Source: CAYHZL01 sp964361075 (GTDB taxonomy: Bacteria; Bacteroidota; Ignavibacteria; UBA10030; UBA8401). From it: a stretch of 15,947 bases of DNA. The notes beneath the pieces are model-generated. The model was not told the DNA's origin. It searched no databases and saw nothing but the letters and a program-made list of their open reading frames with translations. The stretch covers positions 1 to 15,947 of the forward strand of contig CAYHZL010000071.1 in NCBI GenBank assembly GCA_964361075.1, given 5' to 3'. Every line of letters begins with the position of its first letter. Within the stretch, counting starts at the first letter, position 1. Both the position numbers and the translations under genes were made by a program. Shown in pieces: positions 1 to 6,617 of the stretch.

Positions 1-306
1 GATGCCAATTTCTTTTTCGACTTCAATTTCTACCGGCAATCCGTGCGTATCCCACCCTGCTTTACGAGGTACTTGAAAACCGCTCATCGTTTTGTAACGG
101 CAGATTGCATCTTTCAACGTTCGTGCCATCACATGGTGAATACCCGGCTTGCCGTTTGCGGTCGGCGGTCCTTCATAAAAAGTAAATTGCGGTTGAGCTT
201 CGCGCGAGGAGATACTTTGCTCAAAAATTTTATTCTCTTCCCAGAATTTGAGAATAGAATTTTCAACTTCAGAATAATTTATTTTATCAGTCAGCTCTTT
301 AAACAT
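1..306 (-). CDS. ileS: Isoleucyl-tRNA synthetase, N-terminal part (runs off the window)
   Basis: This is the first 102 residues of a class I aminoacyl-tRNA synthetase that charges tRNA-Ile in the cytoplasm; the gene continues past base 1. Visible are FYEGPPTANGKPG (about residues 43-55), the class I signature position as GIHH (residues 55-58), and GWDTHGLPVE (about 84-93), which is typical of IleRS. The start is the ATG at 306-304; it overlaps the stop of the upstream HEPN gene by 8 bp, so translation is probably coupled. The signature is permuted relative to the usual HxGH, as described for a subset of IleRS2 enzymes with extreme mupirocin resistance. The C-terminal part and the KMSKS loop cannot be seen. 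ValRS or LeuRS are less likely because the blocks match IleRS of Bacteroidota-like bacteria from memory. Confidence 0.93.
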   Translation of the reverse strand, partial: MFKELTDKINYSEVENSILKFWEENKIFEQSISSREAQPQFTFYEGPPTANGKPGIHHVMARTLKDAICRYKTMSGFQVPRKAGWDTHGLPVEIEVEKEIGI

Positions 307-688
307 CATTTTGAATCTTGTTTAAGATATTTTCAATTGCATCAACATAATTCTCTTTAATCCGCACATAAATTTCACTCGAGAGAGTTTCGCTGTAAAT
401 GTGCGACATTGCATTGCGATCTTCTAACATGCTAAGAAAAATTTTCTCTTCTGTAATCATTCCCATTTTAAATGCTTGCTTAAAACATTCTCGCGGCGAT
501 TTACAATTAATACCTTCTTTCGTTAAAAATATTTTTAATGTCTTCCATGCCAACTCATACGTAAACTCGAATCGTTGGATGACACCATCTTTCTCCAAAT
601 CATCGTGTGCTCTGGCAGCACCTTCCCGCAAACGAATAATTGCATTCGATAATTTGGAGAGTGAGAGTTGTAGTTCTTTATCTGCCAT
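299..688 (-). CDS. HEPN-domain protein of MNT/HEPN pair (HI0074 family, HepT-like)
   Basis: This 129-residue all-alpha protein belongs to the family annotated as nucleotidyltransferase substrate-binding protein, HI0074 type. The diagnostic stretch DGVIQRFEFTYELAWKTLK lies at residues 34-52. The HEPN ribonuclease motif RX4HXY is complete: Arg91, Asn92, His96 and Tyr98 in RNAMSHIY. In studied MNT/HEPN toxin-antitoxin systems the HEPN partner is an RNase toxin, and the Tyr of this motif is AMPylated by the partner nucleotidyltransferase. That known mechanism is transferred here by inference. The start overlaps the end of the nucleotidyltransferase gene by 11 bp, and its own stop overlaps the ileS start by 8 bp, so three genes are tightly coupled. 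The gene is full length with no sign of decay. Confidence 0.9.
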   Translation of the reverse strand: MADKELQLSLSKLSNAIIRLREGAARAHDDLEKDGVIQRFEFTYELAWKTLKIFLTKEGINCKSPRECFKQAFKMGMITEEKIFLSMLEDRNAMSHIYSETLSSEIYVRIKENYVDAIENILNKIQNDV

Positions 689-971
689 ACACTATTGTAC
701 CAGATGAAAGAATAATATCTTTGAAATCATTTTCTACCGCATCAAGATACACCACATCAATACTATATAAGCCGGCAATTTTTTCGATAGCATCGTTTAA
801 TTGTGTTCGAATGCCAATCTCAGGTTTTGCTGCATCCACAGCAAAATCAAAATCAGCAAATGGCGAATATGTACCTTTCGCCCGTGAACCGAACAAAATA
901 ATTTTTTTCGGTGAAAGCAATTCAACCAAAACTTTTACAACACCATTCAATATTTCTTGTTCACGTACCAT
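678..971 (-). CDS. MNT-type minimal nucleotidyltransferase (antitoxin-like partner)
   Basis: This is a 97-residue minimal nucleotidyltransferase. It has the polymerase-beta-type signature GSX10DXD, here starting GSRAKGTYSPFADFD (Gly28-Ser29, Asp40 and Asp42 counted from the ATG), and a later Asp in SIDVVYLD (about Asp74) that fits the third metal ligand. All catalytic residues look intact, so it is probably active as an AMP-transferase on the neighbouring HEPN protein. I chose the ATG at 971-969; a TTG immediately upstream (974-972) would add one residue. No clear Shine-Dalgarno precedes it. It follows the purine nucleoside phosphorylase stop by 16 nt and overlaps the HEPN gene by 11 bp (shared ATGGCAGATAA). 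It could also be described as the HI0073-like half of a HI0073/HI0074 pair. Confidence 0.88.
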   Translation of the reverse strand: MVREQEILNGVVKVLVELLSPKKIILFGSRAKGTYSPFADFDFAVDAAKPEIGIRTQLNDAIEKIAGLYSIDVVYLDAVENDFKDIILSSGTIVYGR

Positions 972-987
972 CAATATTTGGAAACTA

Positions 988-1821
988 TTAATTGTTCACC
1001 GATATTTGTTTCACTACTTCTTTCATCATTGCCGTTAACTTTGGTTCTGCACTATTCGCAACAGCAATAACTTCTTCCAGCGAAATCGGTTTCAGCGCAT
1101 CGGGAAAACATTCATCGGTAATAATAGAGAAACCGAGCACGCGCATGGATTGATGCACTGCTACGATTACTTCCGGAACAGTGGACATACCAATCGCATC
1201 TGCGCCGATGGTACGGAGGAAACGGTACTCAGCACGTGTTTCAAGATTCGGACCGCTCATTACTGCATACACACCTCTTTGCAAACGGATTTTCAATTCT
1301 AATGCGATGTTTTCTGCCAGCACAATTAATTCTTTCGTGTACGGTTCGCTCATATCGGGAAAACGCGGACCAAGCGCGTCATCATTCAGACCGATAAGCG
1401 GATTATCGCCGAGCAAGTTGATGTGGTCGGTGATGAGCATGATATCGCCTTTGGCAAAAAGCGAATTCAATCCGCCGGCAGCATTCGAAATAAGCAGCGT
1501 CTGCACACCAAGAAATTTCATTACGCGGACAGGAAACGCAACCTGCTGCATTGTGTAACCTTCGTAGTAATGAAAACGTCCCTGCATGGCAACAATTTTT
1601 TTTCCGCCTAATGTTCCAAAAATTAATTTTCCTTTATGTGACTCGACCGTTGAAACAGGAAAATGCGGAATGTCGCTGTAATCAATTGTCGTTTCAATCG
1701 TAATTTCTTTCACTAATCCGCCAAGACCGGTACCAAGAATAATTCCGACAGTCGGCTGCGATGGCGTCTTTGTTCGAATATAGTGTACCGCATCATCAAT
1801 TTGTTTTTTTATTGCGCTCAT
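988..1821 (-). CDS. punA: Purine-nucleoside phosphorylase, trimeric (class I) type
   Basis: A 277-residue cytoplasmic enzyme that cleaves purine nucleosides with phosphate to free base and (deoxy)ribose-1-phosphate, in purine salvage. Family landmarks are the phosphate loop LGTGLGG (29-35), SHKGKL (61-66), GRFHYYEGY with His84, SNAAGG (112-117), MSGPNLET with Glu194, and GMSTVPEV with Met212. These match human PNP His86, Glu201 and Met219. The position of human Asn243, the purine N7/O6 contact, is Asp236 here (ITDE). In human PNP, Asn to Asp at this site increases use of 6-aminopurines, so adenosine acceptance is possible. The start ATG is 12 nt after the divIVA stop, with a weak GAAAGA upstream. 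Length is normal. Its place between divIVA and ileS suggests it travels in a housekeeping operon. Confidence 0.93.
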   Translation of the reverse strand: MSAIKKQIDDAVHYIRTKTPSQPTVGIILGTGLGGLVKEITIETTIDYSDIPHFPVSTVESHKGKLIFGTLGGKKIVAMQGRFHYYEGYTMQQVAFPVRVMKFLGVQTLLISNAAGGLNSLFAKGDIMLITDHINLLGDNPLIGLNDDALGPRFPDMSEPYTKELIVLAENIALELKIRLQRGVYAVMSGPNLETRAEYRFLRTIGADAIGMSTVPEVIVAVHQSMRVLGFSIITDECFPDALKPISLEEVIAVANSAEPKLTAMMKEVVKQISVNN

Positions 1822-1833
1822 AGAGTTCTTTCG

Positions 1834-2358
1834 TTACAATTTTTTCAACACTTCGTCAATTTGAAAATTTTCTTTTCCTGTTCCGCGTGATGAATTGCGC
1901 ATGCCATCTTCTTCCGCCTCAACCGATTTGATGAGTTCGAGCTCGGAGTTCAATAAAATTTTCAACCGGCTTACCAACGATTCTTTTTTTGCCTGCAACA
2001 TAATCACTTCTTCCTTTGCACGACCAACATCAACACGCGCACGCTCAAGAATTTGGTTTCCCTTCAGCTCTGCTTCTTGAACAATTAACTCTGCTTCCTT
2101 CTTTGCATTTTCGACTGTCTTTGCGCTGGTCTCTTGTGCCTGCATTAACACTTGCTGTAAATCTTTTTCTTTCTGACGGAAGTCCCGAAGCAGCACTTCA
2201 TTTTCAATTGATTGTTCTTTTAATTCTTTTGCCTGTCGAAGTAAATCAGCGAACTCGTTCGACATCATTTCCAAAAAAGAATTAACTTCTTCAGTATCAT
2301 ATCCGCGAAGTACTTTTTTGAATTCCTGTTTTTTAATGTCGAGCGGTGTCAGTTTCAT
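1834..2358 (-). CDS. divIVA: DivIVA-domain coiled-coil protein
   Basis: This 174-residue protein starts with the DivIVA N-terminal domain: MKLTPLDIKKQEF, then LRGYDTEEVNSFLE around residues 18-31. A long charged coiled coil follows (about 30-150, rich in Glu, Lys, Leu and Ala), then a short polar tail. DivIVA proteins bind curved membrane at poles or septa and recruit division or wall-growth partners; its target here is unknown. The start is ATG with a strong AAGGAG at 2364-2369, five nt upstream, and overlaps the yggS stop by 4 bp (ATGA). The order yggS-divIVA-ileS is a conserved arrangement in many bacteria, which supports the call. No transmembrane segment is seen. Confidence 0.9.
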   Translation of the reverse strand: MKLTPLDIKKQEFKKVLRGYDTEEVNSFLEMMSNEFADLLRQAKELKEQSIENEVLLRDFRQKEKDLQQVLMQAQETSAKTVENAKKEAELIVQEAELKGNQILERARVDVGRAKEEVIMLQAKKESLVSRLKILLNSELELIKSVEAEEDGMRNSSRGTGKENFQIDEVLKKL

Positions 2359-3068
2359 ACGAGCTCCTTATTGTTCAATTCTTTTTTTCGAGAACCAAAG
2401 ACTGCCGTTCCGATACGAATCAGTGTTGCACCTTCTTCAATCGCTGTTTCAAAATCGTGCGTCATTCCCATGGAAAGATGTTTCATCGGCTGCGATAATA
2501 TTTTTTTTGTATTCACTTCATCAAAAATTGAACGCAACAATCGAAACGAAGACCGCGATTCTTCAGCCGTTTCGCCGAACGGACCGATTGTCATTAATCC
2601 TTGCACGCAAACATTTGGCAATCCGCGGATTAAACGAATAAAATCAATCGCGCGATCCGGCTTTACACCAAACTTAGTTGATTCTTCAGACGTATTGACT
2701 TCAACGAGCACATCAATATTTTTATTTCGCTTTGCCGCATGCTTTTGAATTTCTTTTGCAACACTTTCCGAATCAACTGAATGAATCATCTGCACCCAAT
2801 CGGCAATGTATTTTACTTTATTGGATTGAAGGTGCCCGATGAAGTGCCAACGAATGCGACTGTCCGGCAAGGCAGATTTTTTTTCAAGAAGCTCTTGCAC
2901 ATAATTTTCGCCGAGATTAAATATGCCGGCTTGCATCGCTTCAGAAATTTTTTCAGCCGGAAATGTTTTTGACACCGCCACCAGCGTAACCGAACTCGGA
3001 TCTCGGTTCACCCGAAAACAAGCATTTTTGACGTTTTCCTGTATATTTTTGATGTTTTCGGCTATCAT
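2355..3068 (-). CDS. yggS: YggS/PLPBP family pyridoxal-phosphate homeostasis protein
   Basis: A 237-residue single-domain TIM-barrel PLP-binding protein. The PLP lysine is Lys34 in LVAVSKTFP. Other family blocks are NLGENYVQE (51-59), WHFIGHLQSNK (about 74-84), and the C-terminal LSMGMTHDFETAIEEGAT plus IRIGTAVFG, which hold the cofactor phosphate. Members have no known catalytic reaction; they buffer PLP and affect amino-acid and B6 metabolism. The ATG at 3068-3066 has no Shine-Dalgarno, and a candidate promoter with a short leader lies directly upstream. It appears to open the operon yggS-divIVA-punA-MNT-HEPN-ileS, as all following genes are overlapping or within 16 nt. Length is normal. 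Confidence 0.94.
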   Translation of the reverse strand: MIAENIKNIQENVKNACFRVNRDPSSVTLVAVSKTFPAEKISEAMQAGIFNLGENYVQELLEKKSALPDSRIRWHFIGHLQSNKVKYIADWVQMIHSVDSESVAKEIQKHAAKRNKNIDVLVEVNTSEESTKFGVKPDRAIDFIRLIRGLPNVCVQGLMTIGPFGETAEESRSSFRLLRSIFDEVNTKKILSQPMKHLSMGMTHDFETAIEEGATLIRIGTAVFGSRKKELNNKELV

Positions 3069-3086
3069 CGGTCAAGTTTGATTTTG

Positions 3087-3115
3087 AATATAACTTATTA
3101 TTGACCGAAAAACAA
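3087..3115 (-). promoter_or_regulatory. Candidate sigma-70-like promoter of the yggS operon
   Basis: Read on the minus strand, TTGTTT (3115-3110) is followed after 17 nt by TATATT (3092-3087), a 5/6 match to TATAAT. Transcription would start near 3080 and leave a leader of about 12 nt before the yggS ATG. It lies in the only gap between the receptor gene and yggS. The two halves of the repeat CGGTCAA/TTGACCG (3069-3075 and 3101-3107) flank the -10, one half within the spacer, so a dyad-binding regulator is conceivable. Prediction by eye only; FCB bacteria often use a different -33/-7 consensus. Confidence 0.4.
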
Positions 3116-3216
3116 TAAATGGAAATGCACTTTTTACAACGAAGGGAAGGCAATTTTGTGCTAAAGTTGGGTAAGAATATTTGGTAGAAAGGATATAACT
3201 ACTCAATGAAAAAATC

Positions 3217-5232
3217 TTATCTCGAAATAGTTGCCGATACATACATGTTTCTTCCCGCACGTGGAATGCCACCCCAATCCAAGTGATCGCGATAGCGAAG
3301 ATCAAAAATATTTTCCATTCCACAATTTAAAACAAGAGACACTGAACTCACCGGCATCGCATAACTCGCTCGCACATTGGCAAGAGAGTATGATGGTGTT
3401 GATTGCTCACCGACTTCTGTACGTATTTTATTTTGTTCCGAAGAATATTCTATCTCGGTTTGCAATGTCAGTCCGTTCATGCGGTATCGTGTGGAGGTAA
3501 CAATCTTAAGTGGTGATATCAACGGAAGTGAAATAGAATGATCATCTTCGCCACGTAAATATTTAATTGAAGAAATGAGATCAACCATTTCTGTCGGATG
3601 AAAAACTGCGGTCAATTCTCCACCGGAAATTACTGCATACGGAATATTACGATATACTTTTACACCCTTAGCACCAACCGTCATTGCGCTAATCATGACA
3701 TCGGGCTTTCCCATTAAATAATTTTTTATCCGATTAAAAAATCCTGTGGCTTTAATCTGCACAGCATCCGTGTGATAACGCAGTGCAAGTTCTGTTTGGA
3801 GTGATTGCTCATTCTGAATTTCTGGATTACCGATGTAATCAAAACCATCAAACCGATTATAAAGATAAAAACCAAAGAGTTCATTCATTGTTGATGCGCG
3901 CTCTCCATAACCAAGTGTGAGTGTTGCATCAGTCTCATCAGAAAGCTGCCGCGTAAGATTCACTGTTCCGTTTGTAATAATATTTTTTATCGTTCCGCTT
4001 GTGTTATATCCAAATACCGAAAGCTGCTGCTGACCAAAAAGCGATGTAACAAGTGTGTTGAAATATTCGGCTCGCAGATTTGTGGTGAGTGAATAATGAT
4101 TGGAAATTAACCACTCATCATTCACAAATAATCCTGCAGACCAACGTCGTGCATCAGGCAGTGTGAGCATAAACATTGGCGCGCTATGTTGCGGCATCAT
4201 TGTCATTTCTGCGCGCACATTGGTTCGTGTAACATCGGCACGCAACAATGTTGTATGGGCTTCGTGCAGAGTAATCTGTGCCTCAGCAAAACTACCGTAT
4301 GTATCGCTCCATCCCGGCATCTCCATGTGGATCGGGACAAACGGTCTGCGTGTATCATCCATCGCGTGAGTAATGTTGTTGCCGTACACTTTCGCTTCAA
4401 ACTTTTTGAAAAATGATTCGCTCTCGGAGTAACGATATGAAAGCGAATAAATTCGTGCGCGCGCCGAACCGACATCCATTGCAAGCGCAGGAAAGCCGAT
4501 ATTCCATCCATCATCGAACAACACATCTGCGTTTACAACATCGGCTTCTGAAATTTGAAATGTTGTTGCAAGCGACCAGTTCATTTTTTCATATTGTGAA
4601 AAAGGAATTTCCGTTCCGCCTCCTGCACGATAATTTCCACTTCTACGATAGACACCGTTGAACAGCAATGCAAAGCGATCCGATCCGGTGTTGAGCGAAA
4701 ATGTTCCGTTGTATGCGTCTGCTGCAGATTGAAATCCCGAACCGATGCTTACATTAGTTACATTCAATTCCGGTTCCGCCAATTTCATATTCAATGAGCC
4801 GCCAATGGAAGAACCATACATCGCTCCATTCGTACCTGTTGTAACATCAATGCTCTGTAAGTTCTGCGGTTCAACGTAAATGGTTACGGGGTCCATCTTA
4901 TCCGTGCACGCCCCGGTGATATGCATTCCATCAATCGTTACGGCAATCTGTCCGGCGGAACATCCGCGAATACTTGGCTCAAGTCCATAATTTCCGCGAC
5001 GAATAAGCTGCACACTTTGCGCGCGCGAAAGAATTTCTTCCGTTGTTGCTGAGCGATTTGCTTTATAAAAATTCGCCAACGCATCATTCTTCTCCGCATT
5101 GCGCACAATAACAATCTCGCGCAATTCAAAAAGTTTGCTCGTGTCAGCAGAAACATTTTTAGGCTGAGCAAAGATCATGTCTGACATAACAAGCAGTGTT
5201 AACACCAACACTACAAAGCAAAACTTCTTCAT
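3217..5232 (-). CDS. TonB-dependent receptor, probable copper transporter (OprC/NosA-like)
   Basis: A 671-residue outer-membrane TonB-dependent receptor: signal peptide (MKKFCFVVLVLTLLVM... ending near IFAQ), a possible TonB box ELREIVIV, a plug domain with SIRGC, TIDGMHITGAC and GSSIGGSLNMKL, then a 22-strand-type barrel ending in NIFDLRYRDH and an aromatic-poor ISR terminus. It has no N-terminal carboxypeptidase-like domain. The plug contains CxxxM (Cys109/Met113 from this ATG) and the barrel HxM (His289/Met291, HAMDD), the copper-ligand combination reported for OprC, with the same 176-residue interval. A loop near residues 343-355 is also Met/His-rich. I chose the ATG at 5232 rather than a TTG at 5247, because a 12-bp hairpin abuts that TTG. 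Neighbouring YtkA-like and Cys-rich genes support a copper role. Substrate is inferred. Confidence 0.9.
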   Translation of the reverse strand: MKKFCFVVLVLTLLVMSDMIFAQPKNVSADTSKLFELREIVIVRNAEKNDALANFYKANRSATTEEILSRAQSVQLIRRGNYGLEPSIRGCSAGQIAVTIDGMHITGACTDKMDPVTIYVEPQNLQSIDVTTGTNGAMYGSSIGGSLNMKLAEPELNVTNVSIGSGFQSAADAYNGTFSLNTGSDRFALLFNGVYRRSGNYRAGGGTEIPFSQYEKMNWSLATTFQISEADVVNADVLFDDGWNIGFPALAMDVGSARARIYSLSYRYSESESFFKKFEAKVYGNNITHAMDDTRRPFVPIHMEMPGWSDTYGSFAEAQITLHEAHTTLLRADVTRTNVRAEMTMMPQHSAPMFMLTLPDARRWSAGLFVNDEWLISNHYSLTTNLRAEYFNTLVTSLFGQQQLSVFGYNTSGTIKNIITNGTVNLTRQLSDETDATLTLGYGERASTMNELFGFYLYNRFDGFDYIGNPEIQNEQSLQTELALRYHTDAVQIKATGFFNRIKNYLMGKPDVMISAMTVGAKGVKVYRNIPYAVISGGELTAVFHPTEMVDLISSIKYLRGEDDHSISLPLISPLKIVTSTRYRMNGLTLQTEIEYSSEQNKIRTEVGEQSTPSYSLANVRASYAMPVSSVSLVLNCGMENIFDLRYRDHLDWGGIPRAGRNMYVSATISR

Positions 5233-5247
5233 ATATTTTTCTTTCAA

Positions 5248-5283
5248 AAAGAGCAGGAAAAATTTTTACTCTTCCTGCTCTTT
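5248..5283 (-). terminator. Intercistronic hairpin (attenuator or terminator) between lipoprotein and receptor
   Basis: A perfect 12-bp inverted repeat, AAAGAGCAGGAA (5248-5259) and TTCCTGCTCTTT (5272-5283), encloses a 12-nt loop. In the minus-strand transcript it begins 12 nt after the lipoprotein stop and ends in a run of five T, like a weak intrinsic terminator. It stops 15 nt short of the receptor ATG (5232). It may partially terminate transcription or stabilise the upstream message, setting the lipoprotein-to-receptor ratio. An AGGA inside the stem would be hidden from ribosomes. Confidence 0.65.
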
Positions 5284-5295
5284 GCATTTGCATAA

Positions 5296-6123
5296 TTACG
5301 GAAGCGTTACATCAAAATACTGTGTTGTATCAACAACAGCACCGTTTTTATAAATGTCTAAATTCAAACGCCATGCACCAGTCATAGTAAAATTCACTTT
5401 GCCTTTGTAATGACCGTTGCCAACGTGAACAGGATTTACATTGTTCGGCGAACCATGTCCCATCGAAGGCATTTCAGGAACCAAAGCAACGGTGTACGAT
5501 GAATCAGGATTAAATCCCATCATCGCATTTTTTTTGTGAATAGTGATTTCAAAATCATTGATGCCGACTTTCGGATTATTTGGAAGAAGATATGAGAGAT
5601 ACAACTTTGTGCTGTCATTTTTTGCAGTGAATGATTTCATCACCGGCGGTGTTACATCCACAACTGTAACCGGAAGCGAAACACTTCCTTCAATACCGGT
5701 TGTGTGATTATGCACTTCCATATCCACCGTCCAAGTGCCGCCCATGGAAGACATGACAAAAACAATTTGGCAAGGAAATAAGTCATTCACTGCTTTCGTG
5801 CTTGCCGGATTTTCAAACGGCGCAGAATGCGACATCGTTCCCATGTTCATCATCGGATTTAAATGCACGTGTGCATCCGTAACAAGTGTTCCCTTTGCAG
5901 AATCGATTACTGCAACAAACATAAAATTATATCCAGTGAAGAGCGCTGTCTTCGACCAGAGTTGTACTTTCATTCCTGCACCAACTGCATTTCCTTCTGC
6001 AATTTTCGTCAGTCCTGAAAAAGGATCGGCAGGCGGTGTAAAAATATTTGCATCATCTTTTTTACAGGAAGTAATGCCGATGGCTAAAAAGATGAGTACA
6101 GCAATTGAATAAAATAGTTTCAT
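5296..6123 (-). CDS. Met/His-rich lipoprotein with two YtkA-like domains
   Basis: A 275-residue predicted lipoprotein: hydrophobic signal 3-16 and lipobox GITSC with Cys20 followed by KKDD. The mature part looks like two related beta-rich halves (about 45-157 and 160-274). Each has a Met/His loop (MMNMGTMSHSAPF at 91-103; PEMPSMGHGSPNN at 217-229) and then a strand ending in Met-Gly/Ala-Trp (SSMGGTWTVDMEV; TMTGAWRLNLDIY), the pattern of YtkA-like/FixH-related domains. Such domains occur in periplasmic copper and respiratory-oxidase settings; direct Cu binding here is inference from the Met/His clusters. AGAGGA lies 9 nt before the ATG. It sits between the small Cys-rich gene and the TonB receptor. 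It may hand metal from the receptor to the inner membrane. Confidence 0.82.
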   Translation of the reverse strand: MKLFYSIAVLIFLAIGITSCKKDDANIFTPPADPFSGLTKIAEGNAVGAGMKVQLWSKTALFTGYNFMFVAVIDSAKGTLVTDAHVHLNPMMNMGTMSHSAPFENPASTKAVNDLFPCQIVFVMSSMGGTWTVDMEVHNHTTGIEGSVSLPVTVVDVTPPVMKSFTAKNDSTKLYLSYLLPNNPKVGINDFEITIHKKNAMMGFNPDSSYTVALVPEMPSMGHGSPNNVNPVHVGNGHYKGKVNFTMTGAWRLNLDIYKNGAVVDTTQYFDVTLP

Positions 6124-6212
6124 GAAATCCGTTCCTCTATATAGGTTAATAAATTACTCTCGCTCACAGAGAGAAAACTCTGCTACGACAGAAAAAAATA
6201 TTTCAACACATA

Positions 6213-6605
6213 TTAGAGAAAATGGTTCGGGGGATGAAAAATATCGGAAGCTAAAGAAAGCTGAGAGAAGCACAAACAAAGGGATACGTAACGCAGGGAA
6301 GAAGAAGTGATATCATGTTTATAATGATCAACAGAAATGTAAGGAGAGATTTCCTGTACTTCTTTGAGAGAGGTTCCCTGAGTTGATGATTGCTTTTCTT
6401 CTTTTTGTAAATCTTTGTTAAGATGGCACTTGCCTTTACATTTCAGTTCCGGCTTGTCTTTGTTTTCACACAATGTTTTGGCAATGAAGTCTTTGTTGGC
6501 ATAGTACGCTATGACGATCAACCCTTTGCTTGTTGATGCAACAAGCAAAGAGAGAATCGCCACAATAGAAAAAAAATGATGCAATATTTTTTTTACGGAT
6601 TTCAT
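6213..6605 (-). CDS. Small Cys-rich protein of copper-locus type, function unknown
   Basis: A 130-residue protein with an N-terminal hydrophobic segment (about 9-34, signal peptide or anchor). A conserved-looking core follows: YYANKDFIAKTLCENKDK, then CKGKCHLNK. This gives CX9CX3C with Cys46, Cys56 and Cys60. A polar Lys/Glu linker follows, then a second semi-hydrophobic stretch with CLC (110-112) and a C-terminal FHPPNHF. I recall proteins of this layout next to TonB receptors and YtkA-like proteins in Bacteroidota, but know no experimentally assigned function; a metal chaperone or receptor accessory is a guess. The gene starts 12 nt after the polyferredoxin stop, so both are one transcript, and lies 89 nt before the lipoprotein gene. 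Confidence 0.75.
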   Translation of the reverse strand: MKSVKKILHHFFSIVAILSLLVASTSKGLIVIAYYANKDFIAKTLCENKDKPELKCKGKCHLNKDLQKEEKQSSTQGTSLKEVQEISPYISVDHYKHDITSSSLRYVSLCLCFSQLSLASDIFHPPNHFL

Positions 6606-6617
6606 AAAGATAAATTG

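Noticed and set aside
3072..3323. 83-codon minus-strand frame overlapping the receptor 3' end and the yggS promoter
   Set aside because: It overlaps the receptor coding region in another frame and shows no recognisable features.
5245..5247. TTG start for the TonB receptor
   Set aside because: It abuts the base of a 12-bp hairpin and adds only five charged residues before a normal signal peptide; the ATG at 5232 gives a standard one.
6157..6173. CTCTC/GAGAG hairpin between the small Cys-rich gene and the lipoprotein gene
   Set aside because: Only five base pairs and no U tract; too weak to call a terminator.
6122..6310. Plus-strand reading frame opposite the small Cys-rich gene and the gap before the lipoprotein gene
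   Set aside because: Basic low-complexity translation, no motif, and opposed to the Cys-rich gene.
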